This document shows positions 1 through 9,048 of a stretch of 64,000 nt of DNA, piece after piece. The notes beneath the pieces were generated by a model. The model saw nothing but the letters and a program-made list of their open reading frames with translations, had not been told where the DNA came from and searched no databases. A program made the position numbers and the translations under genes. The number at the start of each line of letters is the position of its first letter. The first letter of the stretch is position 1. The stretch is from CAVOGJ01 sp963695405 (lineage in GTDB: Bacteria > Planctomycetota > Planctomycetia > Pirellulales > Pirellulaceae), in NCBI GenBank assembly GCA_963695405.1, contig CAVOGJ010000014.1, positions 124,001 to 188,000 on the forward strand, read 5' to 3'.

Positions 1-2
1 CT

Positions 3-3000
3 GGGGTACAGATCGCAATCCGGGGAGGTGGGGCGAATATCTCGGCCGCGTTTGGCGTGATAAGTTCTGACACACGCATCTTCGATCTTCAGCCAGGGTC
101 TTCGCTACTGCTCGACCAGGTCGTCCTGACCGGCGGCCGCGTGGGCCTTTCTTCGGCATTCGAACCGCTGGGCGGCGGTGCCATTCGTGCGCGGGACGCC
201 ACGCTCACCATCAATTCATCTTCGCTATCCAATAATCACGCTACGTTGGGTGGCGGAGCCATCGAGGCCCAGGGAGGTCTGGTCGCCATCGCGCAATCGA
301 CAATCACCGGCAATCGACAGATTGATAGTGGATTCACTTCCAATCAGCTTGTCGGCGGCGGCGGCATTCGCATCACCGATTGCGGTCGCCTGCAAATTGC
401 CACAAGCACCGTTGGCGATAACCACGCCACCGTGGGCGGCGGTATCTTCGTTGACAGTCGCTACTATTGCTATGGCGAAGTCGAGGGGATTCACGAGATT
501 TCGATTACCGATTCGACGATCCGCGAGAATATTGCGGAACGGGAAGGGGGAGGACTATTTGTCACCGGCAGTCCCGAAGCTCACATTCAACTGCTGCTTG
601 CCGGATCGACGATCTCGGGCAATGCGGCTGCCGAGGGAGGCGGACTCTGGATTTATTTCGGGCAGCCCTACCATGAGGCCCGTCTGGTCAATGTCACCAT
701 TTCGGGAAATGCCGCGATGGAACGTGGAGGCGGGCTGTTTCTCAACGCCGACACTTACGACGGCATCTCGCTGGAACACGTAACGGTGGCCGAGAATTTG
801 GGATTCAGCGGCGGGATCGACAGCGCCGGCGCGGCGGTTCGCATCCGTGACTCGATCTTCGCCAACAATGCCCAGGTAGACACGGCGGGTCGTTTCTTTT
901 CCACGGGCGTGAACCTCGTGGAACAGCCGGGAACAGCGACAGGATGGAAGCCATCCGATTTGCTCTTCGTCGATCCACTTCTGCTGCCACTGGCGGATAA
1001 CGGCTGGATCACGAAGACGCATTTTCTGTCCGCATCCAGCCCGGCGATCGACCGGGCATCACTGTCCAAGATTCCGATCGATCAGTTACGTCGGGCCCGA
1101 GTCGGGTTGGCCGACTTGGGAGCCACCGAACGGATTGTCGACGGCAGCATTGCCGGCCAAGTTACCATCGGCGGAGTGCCGGCCTTCGCCGAAACCGTGA
1201 CCCTTTTCACCGATCTGAATGGCAATGGGCTGATCGACGGCTTCGACGCAGCCGTTGCCTCGACCATCACCGACGCAAATGGTGGCTATGCGTTTTCACA
1301 ACTTCCCTCGGGCAACTACTTGGTCTCGACTTTGGATGTGCAGGCAGCGGCGACTATTCAGGAGTCATTACTCGCTACCATCGATTCTTTTGATATCACG
1401 CCACAAGCGGCGACCGCTGGGACGGACGGCGCGTCGACCGCGTTTGCCATTGAGAGTGTCGGTCTGAAGCGCACGTTGGACCTTCAGACGACCGCAGACT
1501 CCGCGTCGCTGGCCGTGCAAGGTGGTCGATTGGGCCTGAGCGTGCCTGGTGGCGAGACGTCAACGGCCAGTTTGATTTGGAATGGGTTGAATGCGTTGAG
1601 CCCGCCGGGTCTCGACCTGTCGGCGGCCCCTGCGGCGGCGGGCTTACGCACCGTGTTCACATCTCCGGCGGGCGTCGAGTCGATCCGCGCTATCTTGACC
1701 AGCGTCGATGGTGGCACCTCGGAGATCGCGGCCCCGCTGCCGTCGAGTGCCTCGCCGCGTGAATGGCTGCTGCCATTCAACGATCTGGTTCCCTTGCAAA
1801 GTGGCGGTGTGGACCTAGGGCGAATTTCGGAGGTGCGGTTGGAACTGACCGGACCGTTGCTTTCTGAGACGTTCCTGGAGTACGTGGACGTCTTCGCACC
1901 CGCGGCTGCCTCCATCAATATCGACGTGCCGAATGCACCGCCCATCGCCGTCGACGACCAGGAAACGGGTGACGAGGATACCCAACTGATCGGAGACGTC
2001 AGCTCGAACGACATGGACCCCGATGATGATTCGTTGATCTATACCACGGATACACTGCCTGCACAGGGAATGGTCGAATTGCAAACCGACGGCAGCTTTG
2101 TCTACATCCCGAACGCCAATTTTTTTGGTGAGGATTCATTCACCTATCGCGTCCGCGACAGCTTCGGGAACGAGGCGGGGGCGAACGTCGTCCTGATCGT
2201 CAGACCGGTGAACGACCTTCCGGCCGTGATGGATCAGACGATAATGGTTCAGGAGGATGACGATTTCAGAGGTCCGCTCGCTGTCGAGGACTTGGAGAAC
2301 GATCCTCTTCTTTTTGAATTGACCGAGGGCCCGGATCATGGCGAGGTCATGTTTATTCCGGGGACATTAGATTTCGTTTATGTGCCCGCTGCCGATTTCT
2401 TCGGCAACGATCGGTTTGTATATGCTGTCGACGATGGCGGTGGAACGGCCGTTTTTGGCACCGTCAGCGTGCTCGTGGTGGGCGTCAATGATTGCCCGGT
2501 GGCGGTGGATCTTATGCTCCAAGGTAGTGAAGACGTAGAACTTGTTAGCCCTCTGCCGGCGATCGACGTCGATCGCGATGAGGTCATGTTTTCGCTGGTA
2601 CAGCCGCCAATTCATGGGGAAGTGAATATCACTCCCGATGGCCTCATGTTTTATTCGCCGGATCTAAATTACAGCGGAAAAGACTCCTTCCGCTTCGCAG
2701 TGACAGATGGTTTTGATTGTTCTTCTTCTGCGACTGTCTCTATCGACCTTCTTCCCGTCAACGATGATCCGACGGCGAGTGACCTCCGATTCTCGACTGG
2801 GGAAGACGCCCGTTTGGCGGCGGCGCTGGGTGTCGTCGATGTGGATGGCGATATTGGCGAGTACGTGGTGACGCAGCAACCGGCGCGAGGGAGCGTGTCG
2901 ATTTCCGGCGGAGGACAGTTCGTATTTCAGCCTGCCTTGAACGCCTACGGGCCAGACGAGTTTCTTTACACCTTTTTCGACCTACAGGGCGGATCGGTTA

Positions 3001-4928
3001 GCCGCACCGTGACGCTCGACGTGTTCCCAGACGGCGCGGAGGTCTCCGGATTTCTGTTCAACGACGCGAATCGGGACGGCCAGCGACAGCCAACCGAAAG
3101 CGGTCTTATCAATCGGACCGTTTATATCGACAGCAATCAAAACGGATTCCTTGACAGCGATGAAATGCGGACGTTGTCCGATGCGACAGGCCACTACTTC
3201 TTTCCCGATGTACCGGACGGCAACCAGAAGATCGGTGTATCGCTGGCGGGCGGCGACGGCCAAACGTCTCCCCAAGGCGGGTTTACTGCCGGTGCGACGC
3301 CGATCACTCCGCTCATTCGCTCCATGGCTCCGCTGGACGTTGACGACGATGGTGATCTGGACGTCGTGGTTGTCGGTGAACTCGACGGGGAGCTGGTCGT
3401 TGCCATCAACGATGGCGACGGAAATTTTCAACGTGGCATGAGCGTGTCGGTGGGTGTGCGACCGCAAACCGTGCGGGCAGCGGACTTCAACGGCGACGGT
3501 ATCGGCGATCTGATCGTGACTGTGGCCGGTGTAGAACGGAATGCCGATAGCAGTCAGGTTCTTGTGCTTAACGGCATTGGTGATGGAACGTTTGTCATCG
3601 CTCATCGCGTCGACGCTGGGCAGGGGCCGTTAGACCTGGTGGTGCTCGATGCCGATCAGGATGGCGATCTCGATGCGGTGATCACCAGCTATCGTTCGCG
3701 GGAGGTAGTCATTCTCGACAATGACGGTCGAGGCCTGATGACTGTCGCTCAACGGATTCCGATCGCCGGTCAACCGATCTCCATTGCGGTCGGTGACGTG
3801 AACGGCGATGGGGCAGTCGATCTGATCGTGGCGGACTATCTGGCTGACGAGGTCGTGCTCCTCACCAACCGGCAGGGCACGTTCTCCGTGGGAGATGTCG
3901 TCGCTCGTGGAGTTGGCCCCAGCTATGTGCACCTTGACGATCTTGATGGAGATGGCGTCCTTGATTTGGGCGTCTCTTTTTACGGCCGCACAAGTGGGCA
4001 AAGTATTGACTTTGTTGCCAATGACTCGGTCGCCATTTTGAAGGGCGATGGCCAGGGTGGCTTCGCAGCGTCCCAGCCGACGATGCAACTGCCAGCCGGC
4101 GCCCGAGCTGAGTACTTGACCTTCGCCGATATCGATCTGGACGGCGACAGGGATATGCTCGTGGTAGAGTCCGAGCGAGAAGTGATCAGTGTTTTTACCA
4201 ACACGGTCGGCCGTTTCACGCGTGCCAGTGACCAGGAGTTCTTACTCGGCCCTGTCGGCTCGGCGGGACCCGAGTGGGTGGTGGTTGGCAACTTCAACCG
4301 CGATGGCAATCCGGACGTTATCGCCAGCACCTTGCAAGGAGAAGTACGGGTCTTTATGCGTGCGCCAGGTGCGCTCGCCATCGAGGCCGTGACAGGTCGA
4401 GTCATCGTCGATCAGAATTTTGGGCTGATTCCCGCTCCCGGCATTCCGAAGGCGACGGCCGCCTTATCGGCGGCCGCAACGGCCGGGCACAATCCGTCGC
4501 TGCCAACCGACGTGAATCGCGACTCGCGGGTCGCGCCTCTCGACGCGTTGCTGGTCATCAATTGTCTAAACATGAATGCGGCGGATCAGGCTGCGGCCGA
4601 TTCGATGCGCTCGTTGTATGCGGACGTGAACGACGACGGGTGGGTCACGCCGCTTGACGCCTTGCTGATTATCAACGCGTTGTCGACTTCGCCGCCGGTC
4701 GCGGCCAGCTCGTCGGGGACAGCGATGCCGCATTACGTTGGACAGTTGGACCTGCCCTCGGCGACGACTAACAGCGAGTCAACAGCATCCAGTGATGTTT
4801 GGATGAGTGGTCGGTCCGATTCGCTTTCAGCGTTGCCCGCCGTCACGGAATGGCAGGCCGCCCAACGATCGACGGTCCTTGAGCGTTCAGGGCGCCGACA
4901 ATTCCGGAGGAACGGTCAAGCGGAGTAG
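3..4928 (+). CDS. Giant secreted beta-helix / cadherin-like / VCBS / dockerin protein (5' end cut by window edge)
   Basis: The reading frame is open from base 3, so the GTG at 57 is not a real start and the gene begins upstream. Domains in order: a right-handed beta-helix with repeated 'GGGI'/'SGNAA'-type rungs (about 60-1080); an SdrD B-like linker (about 1140-1350); four tandem cadherin-like/Ig-like repeats with 'DEDTQL' and 'PVND' signatures (about 1930-3020); a second SdrD-B-like domain with 'FLFNDANRDGQRQPTE' (about 3030-3250); FG-GAP/VCBS propeller repeats rich in 'DxDxDGDxD' calcium loops (about 3310-4360); and a dockerin type I pair with 'DVNRDSRVAPLDALLVIN' and 'DVNDDGWVTPLDALLIIN' (about 4500-4690). 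The tail is Ser-rich. The family is secreted or surface-bound, probably for adhesion or polymer binding. No catalytic domain is visible in the part present. Confidence 0.9.
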   Translation, partial: GVQIAIRGGGANISAAFGVISSDTRIFDLQPGSSLLLDQVVLTGGRVGLSSAFEPLGGGAIRARDATLTINSSSLSNNHATLGGGAIEAQGGLVAIAQSTITGNRQIDSGFTSNQLVGGGGIRITDCGRLQIATSTVGDNHATVGGGIFVDSRYYCYGEVEGIHEISITDSTIRENIAEREGGGLFVTGSPEAHIQLLLAGSTISGNAAAEGGGLWIYFGQPYHEARLVNVTISGNAAMERGGGLFLNADTYDGISLEHVTVAENLGFSGGIDSAGAAVRIRDSIFANNAQVDTAGRFFSTGVNLVEQPGTATGWKPSDLLFVDPLLLPLADNGWITKTHFLSASSPAIDRASLSKIPIDQLRRARVGLADLGATERIVDGSIAGQVTIGGVPAFAETVTLFTDLNGNGLIDGFDAAVASTITDANGGYAFSQLPSGNYLVSTLDVQAAATIQESLLATIDSFDITPQAATAGTDGASTAFAIESVGLKRTLDLQTTADSASLAVQGGRLGLSVPGGETSTASLIWNGLNALSPPGLDLSAAPAAAGLRTVFTSPAGVESIRAILTSVDGGTSEIAAPLPSSASPREWLLPFNDLVPLQSGGVDLGRISEVRLELTGPLLSETFLEYVDVFAPAAASINIDVPNAPPIAVDDQETGDEDTQLIGDVSSNDMDPDDDSLIYTTDTLPAQGMVELQTDGSFVYIPNANFFGEDSFTYRVRDSFGNEAGANVVLIVRPVNDLPAVMDQTIMVQEDDDFRGPLAVEDLENDPLLFELTEGPDHGEVMFIPGTLDFVYVPAADFFGNDRFVYAVDDGGGTAVFGTVSVLVVGVNDCPVAVDLMLQGSEDVELVSPLPAIDVDRDEVMFSLVQPPIHGEVNITPDGLMFYSPDLNYSGKDSFRFAVTDGFDCSSSATVSIDLLPVNDDPTASDLRFSTGEDARLAAALGVVDVDGDIGEYVVTQQPARGSVSISGGGQFVFQPALNAYGPDEFLYTFFDLQGGSVSRTVTLDVFPDGAEVSGFLFNDANRDGQRQPTESGLINRTVYIDSNQNGFLDSDEMRTLSDATGHYFFPDVPDGNQKIGVSLAGGDGQTSPQGGFTAGATPITPLIRSMAPLDVDDDGDLDVVVVGELDGELVVAINDGDGNFQRGMSVSVGVRPQTVRAADFNGDGIGDLIVTVAGVERNADSSQVLVLNGIGDGTFVIAHRVDAGQGPLDLVVLDADQDGDLDAVITSYRSREVVILDNDGRGLMTVAQRIPIAGQPISIAVGDVNGDGAVDLIVADYLADEVVLLTNRQGTFSVGDVVARGVGPSYVHLDDLDGDGVLDLGVSFYGRTSGQSIDFVANDSVAILKGDGQGGFAASQPTMQLPAGARAEYLTFADIDLDGDRDMLVVESEREVISVFTNTVGRFTRASDQEFLLGPVGSAGPEWVVVGNFNRDGNPDVIASTLQGEVRVFMRAPGALAIEAVTGRVIVDQNFGLIPAPGIPKATAALSAAATAGHNPSLPTDVNRDSRVAPLDALLVINCLNMNAADQAAADSMRSLYADVNDDGWVTPLDALLIINALSTSPPVAASSSGTAMPHYVGQLDLPSATTNSESTASSDVWMSGRSDSLSALPAVTEWQAAQRSTVLERSGRRQFRRNGQAE

Positions 4929-5026
4929 GCATTCCGTTCGTTGAAATCGCCTCTCTTCGAGGCTAGGATGAGGCTTGGCCGGCGGCCGCACGGAGCGCTC
5001 TGCATCATGGCAAGCTACCGCGGCCC

Positions 5027-6022
5027 GTGTCTCTTTTCTGGCGGACCGTTGTCGTGAAGATTGACCGTACGCAATACGCATTGCACATGCCTTGGGCATT
5101 GTCGGCTTTTTGTCTGGTGGTCGCACTTTGTGGATGGTACAGCTGGGCCAGCTACGAGCGGTCGATCTGGCTAGGTGGCGGCAGTGACGTGGGGCTTGTC
5201 TGCGGCATGGCGGCTGCGACGATCATCTTGTTTGAGATGTTGCTCTGGCCGCGGAAAGCGCTCCGTCGGATGCGGCTGGGCGCAACTCGACACTGGATGA
5301 GCGCACATATTTGGTTTGGCTTGGCGTGTGTACCGCTGGCGGTGGTGCATAGCGGCTTTCATTGGGGAGGCGGCTTGGCTGCCGCATTGTTAATTCTGCT
5401 GTTACTGACCGTGCTTAGTGGTCTGCATGGGTTGCTTATGCAGAACCTCCTTCCCAGCTGGATGCTGCACAATCTACCCGCGGAAACGATCTACTCGCAA
5501 ATCAACCACGTTTCGCGGCAGAGCGTCGAAGATGCGGAGCAGATGATGATTCAAGCTTTCGGCCCACTCGAGGCCGACGAGCGTTCTCTCGCAAGCGTGC
5601 CGGCCATGGAGGTCGACGCGCTGCAGGCAGTCGTTGTTGGTGCAACGCAGCAGACGGGGCGCTTTATCGGTCGCGTATTGCGAACGACGAACCTGGAACC
5701 GCACCGCGGTGACAAGCGGCTCGTGTGGGAACTGTTTTGCGAGTTGCGGCCCTATCTGCTTCTCGGTCGCCAAGGCGTCGACGCGGAAACGGAGGCCAAA
5801 GGCATGAACAAGCGGTTCGAACGACTGCGCCAGCAATGCCACGTCGACACCATTCCCTTGCTCGAGGTCCTGGAAAATCTGCACGAGCAGCGTCGACAGT
5901 TTGATCTCCAGTCGCGTGCCCATGCTTGGCTGCACGGTTGGTTGCCGCTGCACGTCGGACTCTCGGTTGGACTTGCGGCCCTACTCCTCATTCACATCCT
6001 GGTAGCCCTTCGCTACCGTTAA
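5027..6022 (+). CDS. Putative transmembrane di-haem b-type electron-transfer protein
   Basis: This 331-residue integral membrane protein is the first gene of the redox operon. Hydrophobic segments lie near residues 24-44, 54-73, 92-112, 116-140 and 305-327. Two widely separated helices each carry His-x13-His (H94/H108 in 'HIWFGLACVPLAVVH' and H309/H323 in 'HVGLSVGLAALLLIH'). That spacing is the one used by bis-His b haems in cytochrome b of the bc1 complex. The soluble middle part (about 150-300) has no motif I recognise. The start is GTG 5027; GTG 5054 or ATG 5087 are alternatives, and no clear Shine-Dalgarno sequence separates them. The next gene follows directly after the stop. I infer a role as the membrane electron bridge between the cytochromes c and the NuoEF-like subunits. 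I cannot assign a named family with certainty. Confidence 0.75.
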   Translation: MSLFWRTVVVKIDRTQYALHMPWALSAFCLVVALCGWYSWASYERSIWLGGGSDVGLVCGMAAATIILFEMLLWPRKALRRMRLGATRHWMSAHIWFGLACVPLAVVHSGFHWGGGLAAALLILLLLTVLSGLHGLLMQNLLPSWMLHNLPAETIYSQINHVSRQSVEDAEQMMIQAFGPLEADERSLASVPAMEVDALQAVVVGATQQTGRFIGRVLRTTNLEPHRGDKRLVWELFCELRPYLLLGRQGVDAETEAKGMNKRFERLRQQCHVDTIPLLEVLENLHEQRRQFDLQSRAHAWLHGWLPLHVGLSVGLAALLLIHILVALRYR

Positions 6023-6037
6023 TTGGCACGCTGCGCG

Positions 6038-7630
6038 ATGGTATCACCAGAAACAGGAAAATCCCGCTCGCAGCGCATTTCGCTTGATTACTTCCGACAG
6101 CGGGACTCGTTTACCATCAGGCGACGATGGCTTGTCCTGTGCGCGCTGGGCTTGACGGGGGCCTATGCTGCCTGGGCCGTTGTCTCCGAATCCCGCGGTT
6201 CCGATCCTGCAGACAGCGGACTGCGGCGATTGTGGGGACGACAGGTAAGCACGGGGCCGCTGGCCAATCCTCATGCCTCGTTCGAGACAGATTGCGCTGC
6301 GTGCCATGGTACTGGACTTACTCATCCCCTGGCTCAGGACGCGTGGCGTCGCAATGACACGGCGGTCGTTGCCCACATTGAAAAATCGTGTAGCACGGCG
6401 GGTTGCCATCTGGTGGCTCATCACTTCATTGACACCCTGAAGCCAGCAGCGCAGTTACTGGCACGCGACTGTATCGCGTGCCATCAAGACCACCTTGGCC
6501 GGAACCACGACTTGGTCGACATCCCTGATACGGCATGTGGTCGGTGTCATGCACGACTGTCGGCACATCTTGCATCTCCCGGCGACGTGCGAGACCGTAT
6601 CGATTCGTTCTCGCCGCGAGGGCATGGTGATTTTGCATCCCTCAAGTCCCATCCAGACGGTATTCGTTTTAGTCACTACCAACATTTACAACCGGGCCAG
6701 GTCGTTCCTGCGGAGGATGGATCGACCAACCTTGCTGGTTTCCGCGTCGACAATTTGCCGGAGAAGTACCAAGAACGTTACCGCGTTAGCAGCCAGGTCG
6801 AAGGGTGGGTTCAACTCAGCTGCGAAGACTGCCATCAGTTGACATCCCAGCTGGGCGTGACAGCTGACTTTGCGGCTGACAGCCAACAAGCGGCCCATTA
6901 TGCGCCGATCGATTTTGAGCAGCATTGCGAGGCGTGCCACGCACTCAATTACGCTGGGCAAACGGGTCCCTTGCAGCCACTGCCGCATGCGGCCTGCCGC
7001 GCAGAAGTCGCGGTAATCCTGCGATCGAAGATCGAAGGCGGAAGACGTACGGGGTCCATCCGCATGCCGTCCGACACGACACGGTCGGTGGCGGTCCCAG
7101 GTAAGGGAGTTGGCAGCTCAGGCGAGAACGTTCACGCGACAGATACGGAAATCAATGCGCTCCTCGACGAATTGCTCGTGAAATGTCGCCAGTGCCATTG
7201 GGACGAGCATTTGGAACCAATGTTTGTCGAGCAAGCGGCGGAAGGCAGGAGCACTCCGTTAATTCCCACACGCTGGTTGCGTCGTGGTTCGTTTGATCAT
7301 TCAGCCCACATCCGGATGGACTGCCGCTTTTGCCATGCGGGCGTCTTTGAACGGCAAGGAAGCCAATCATTACCGGATCACACGACCGTCATGATTGCCG
7401 GAATTGCAAGTTGCACGCCATGCCATCGCTCTGCGGAATCAGCGCCTCCGCCGGAGATCGTAGACGGAACCCAGGCGCAGTTTCTTCAGCGGTACCAGAG
7501 TAGCGAACAGCTGGTATCGGCGACCTTGCTCGCGGAAGGGGGGCAGCCGACATGGGCCTCGGCGTCTTGTACGACGTGTCACCGTTACCACTGGACACGA
7601 CCCACCGGGACGCAGGGAGTCGGTCCATGA
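6038..7630 (+). CDS. Membrane-anchored decahaem cytochrome c
   Basis: Nine CXXCH haem-binding motifs (CAACH, CIACH, CGRCH, CEDCH, CEACH, CRQCH, CRFCH, CTPCH, CTTCH) and one CX4CH variant (C-STAG-CH) predict ten c-type haems. A single N-terminal hydrophobic segment after 'RRRW' should anchor the protein with its haem domain on the periplasmic side. Many extra His residues ('HLVAHH', 'HQDH') could act as distal ligands. The first in-frame ATG at 6038 is chosen; TTG 6023, immediately after the upstream stop, is possible. The stop overlaps the next start as ATGA, which indicates translational coupling. Related multihaem proteins act as electron wires or reductases, but no specific substrate can be read from this sequence. 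Confidence 0.88.
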   Translation: MVSPETGKSRSQRISLDYFRQRDSFTIRRRWLVLCALGLTGAYAAWAVVSESRGSDPADSGLRRLWGRQVSTGPLANPHASFETDCAACHGTGLTHPLAQDAWRRNDTAVVAHIEKSCSTAGCHLVAHHFIDTLKPAAQLLARDCIACHQDHLGRNHDLVDIPDTACGRCHARLSAHLASPGDVRDRIDSFSPRGHGDFASLKSHPDGIRFSHYQHLQPGQVVPAEDGSTNLAGFRVDNLPEKYQERYRVSSQVEGWVQLSCEDCHQLTSQLGVTADFAADSQQAAHYAPIDFEQHCEACHALNYAGQTGPLQPLPHAACRAEVAVILRSKIEGGRRTGSIRMPSDTTRSVAVPGKGVGSSGENVHATDTEINALLDELLVKCRQCHWDEHLEPMFVEQAAEGRSTPLIPTRWLRRGSFDHSAHIRMDCRFCHAGVFERQGSQSLPDHTTVMIAGIASCTPCHRSAESAPPPEIVDGTQAQFLQRYQSSEQLVSATLLAEGGQPTWASASCTTCHRYHWTRPTGTQGVGP

Positions 7631-9033
7631 AACGCGTCCCGCGTAAGCTCGTCACATGGTTAAGCGTGGCACTGATGCTGACGTCGTTTGCCGCCAAATG
7701 CCGTGGGGAACCACCATTGGTAGGTCCCGCATCGTGTGCAACCGCCATGTGCCACGGCGGCATCCCGGGCCGGGGGCCCGCGTGGAACAGCAGCCTGAAT
7801 GTGTGGAAGTCACAGGATCGACACGCACTTGCAGGACTCGCGTTGCTTGGCACCGCCTCGCAAGCCATCATTGGCTGTCTTCAGCCCGAGTTGGCTACTG
7901 GCAATCCTCCGTTGGCCGATCCGGAATCGATCGGCTATCGCCAAGTTCTCCGCCAGCGGTGTATCGGATGTCATACGGCAGCACATACGCCAGAGCCTTC
8001 CGATTTGATTGAGTCACACTTGATCACCGCGGGTGTATCGTGTGCGGCGTGTCACGGACCCGCTGCCGATTGGCTGGTGTCGCACCGATACGCTTCGTGG
8101 TCACAAAAATCCGCCGCGGAAAAGCTGGCGAGCGGCATGCGCGACACCGAGCACTGGGTGACCCGCGTCGCCGGTTGCGTCCGCTGCCATATTGGATCGC
8201 GAACCGCAGACGGCATGATCCGGGACGTCGATCACGAGCTGATCGCGGCAGGTCACCCGGCGCTGCGTTTTGATGCCTGGTTGTTCATGGCCAACCTGCA
8301 GCCTCACTGGAACGTCGCTGCGCCGCCAACGCGCGACGAGCGCCAGGCAGGACGGCAATTACCTCAATTCGAGGCCGGCCGCCTGCTATCGCTGGCTGCT
8401 TCCGCCGACCTGGAACGGGAACGGGACGAAGGTCGATTCATGGCGGGAGCGAATCCGCAATCCAAGTCACCCTCTGTAGCCTGGCCCGATCTTGCCCAAT
8501 ACGACTGCTTTGCTTGCCATCACGACCTACGCACACCACGGTCGCGGGCGACGTCAGGGCCCGCCGTGTCCTGGAACCCTTGGTACCTGGCCGGTTTATC
8601 GCCGACATTAGCCAGCCAGCCGCTGCTGAGATTGGCGGCGTTGAACGACGCAGAGGCGGCGGCCCGCCGAACCTTGCTCGAGCGGCTTTCGCGGACGGCG
8701 CGAAACGATGCCCGGGTCGCCCTTCAGTCAAAGAACGCACGTCCCTGGCAATCGCTACTGAACGCGGTCCAGGAGGGAGAGACGATTCGAGATTGGCACG
8801 ATGCCTCGTTCTGGTATCTACGTCTGCTGGCCGCCGTCGCGGATACGGACGGGACTCCGCAGGTACCTGTCGAGCTGATTGTATCCGTCCGCAAAGCGTT
8901 AGACGACCTGGCCCAAGGCCCGTTGAAATTTGGTGAGGGCTGGAATAGCCCCCGCAATTTCACTTGGGAAGAGTATGATCGCATTTATCAGCAAATTCGC
9001 ACGGTCGTCGGCCACGAGACGATCCAGCAATAG
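7627..9033 (+). CDS. Periplasmic pentahaem cytochrome c
   Basis: The predicted signal peptide starts at ATG 7627 ('MKRVPRKLVTWLSVALML'), overlapping the previous stop by four bases. The open frame extends back to 7552, but that stretch lies inside the upstream gene and has no leader character. Haem motifs: one CX4CH (C-ATAM-CH) followed by CIGCH, CAACH, CVRCH and CFACH. The order resembles cytochrome c554-like proteins, which also carry closely packed haems, but the assignment is by pattern only. The C-terminal third has no haem motif. Its place between a decahaem protein and a NuoEF fusion suggests it is a soluble partner in the same electron route. Confidence 0.86.
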   Translation: MKRVPRKLVTWLSVALMLTSFAAKCRGEPPLVGPASCATAMCHGGIPGRGPAWNSSLNVWKSQDRHALAGLALLGTASQAIIGCLQPELATGNPPLADPESIGYRQVLRQRCIGCHTAAHTPEPSDLIESHLITAGVSCAACHGPAADWLVSHRYASWSQKSAAEKLASGMRDTEHWVTRVAGCVRCHIGSRTADGMIRDVDHELIAAGHPALRFDAWLFMANLQPHWNVAAPPTRDERQAGRQLPQFEAGRLLSLAASADLERERDEGRFMAGANPQSKSPSVAWPDLAQYDCFACHHDLRTPRSRATSGPAVSWNPWYLAGLSPTLASQPLLRLAALNDAEAAARRTLLERLSRTARNDARVALQSKNARPWQSLLNAVQEGETIRDWHDASFWYLRLLAAVADTDGTPQVPVELIVSVRKALDDLAQGPLKFGEGWNSPRNFTWEEYDRIYQQIRTVVGHETIQQ

Positions 9034-9048
9034 TCGTTGAGCCACGTT

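Noticed and set aside
7552..7626. Longer start for the pentahaem cytochrome
   Set aside because: The extra 25 residues overlap the decahaem gene and would hide the clear signal peptide that starts at ATG 7627.
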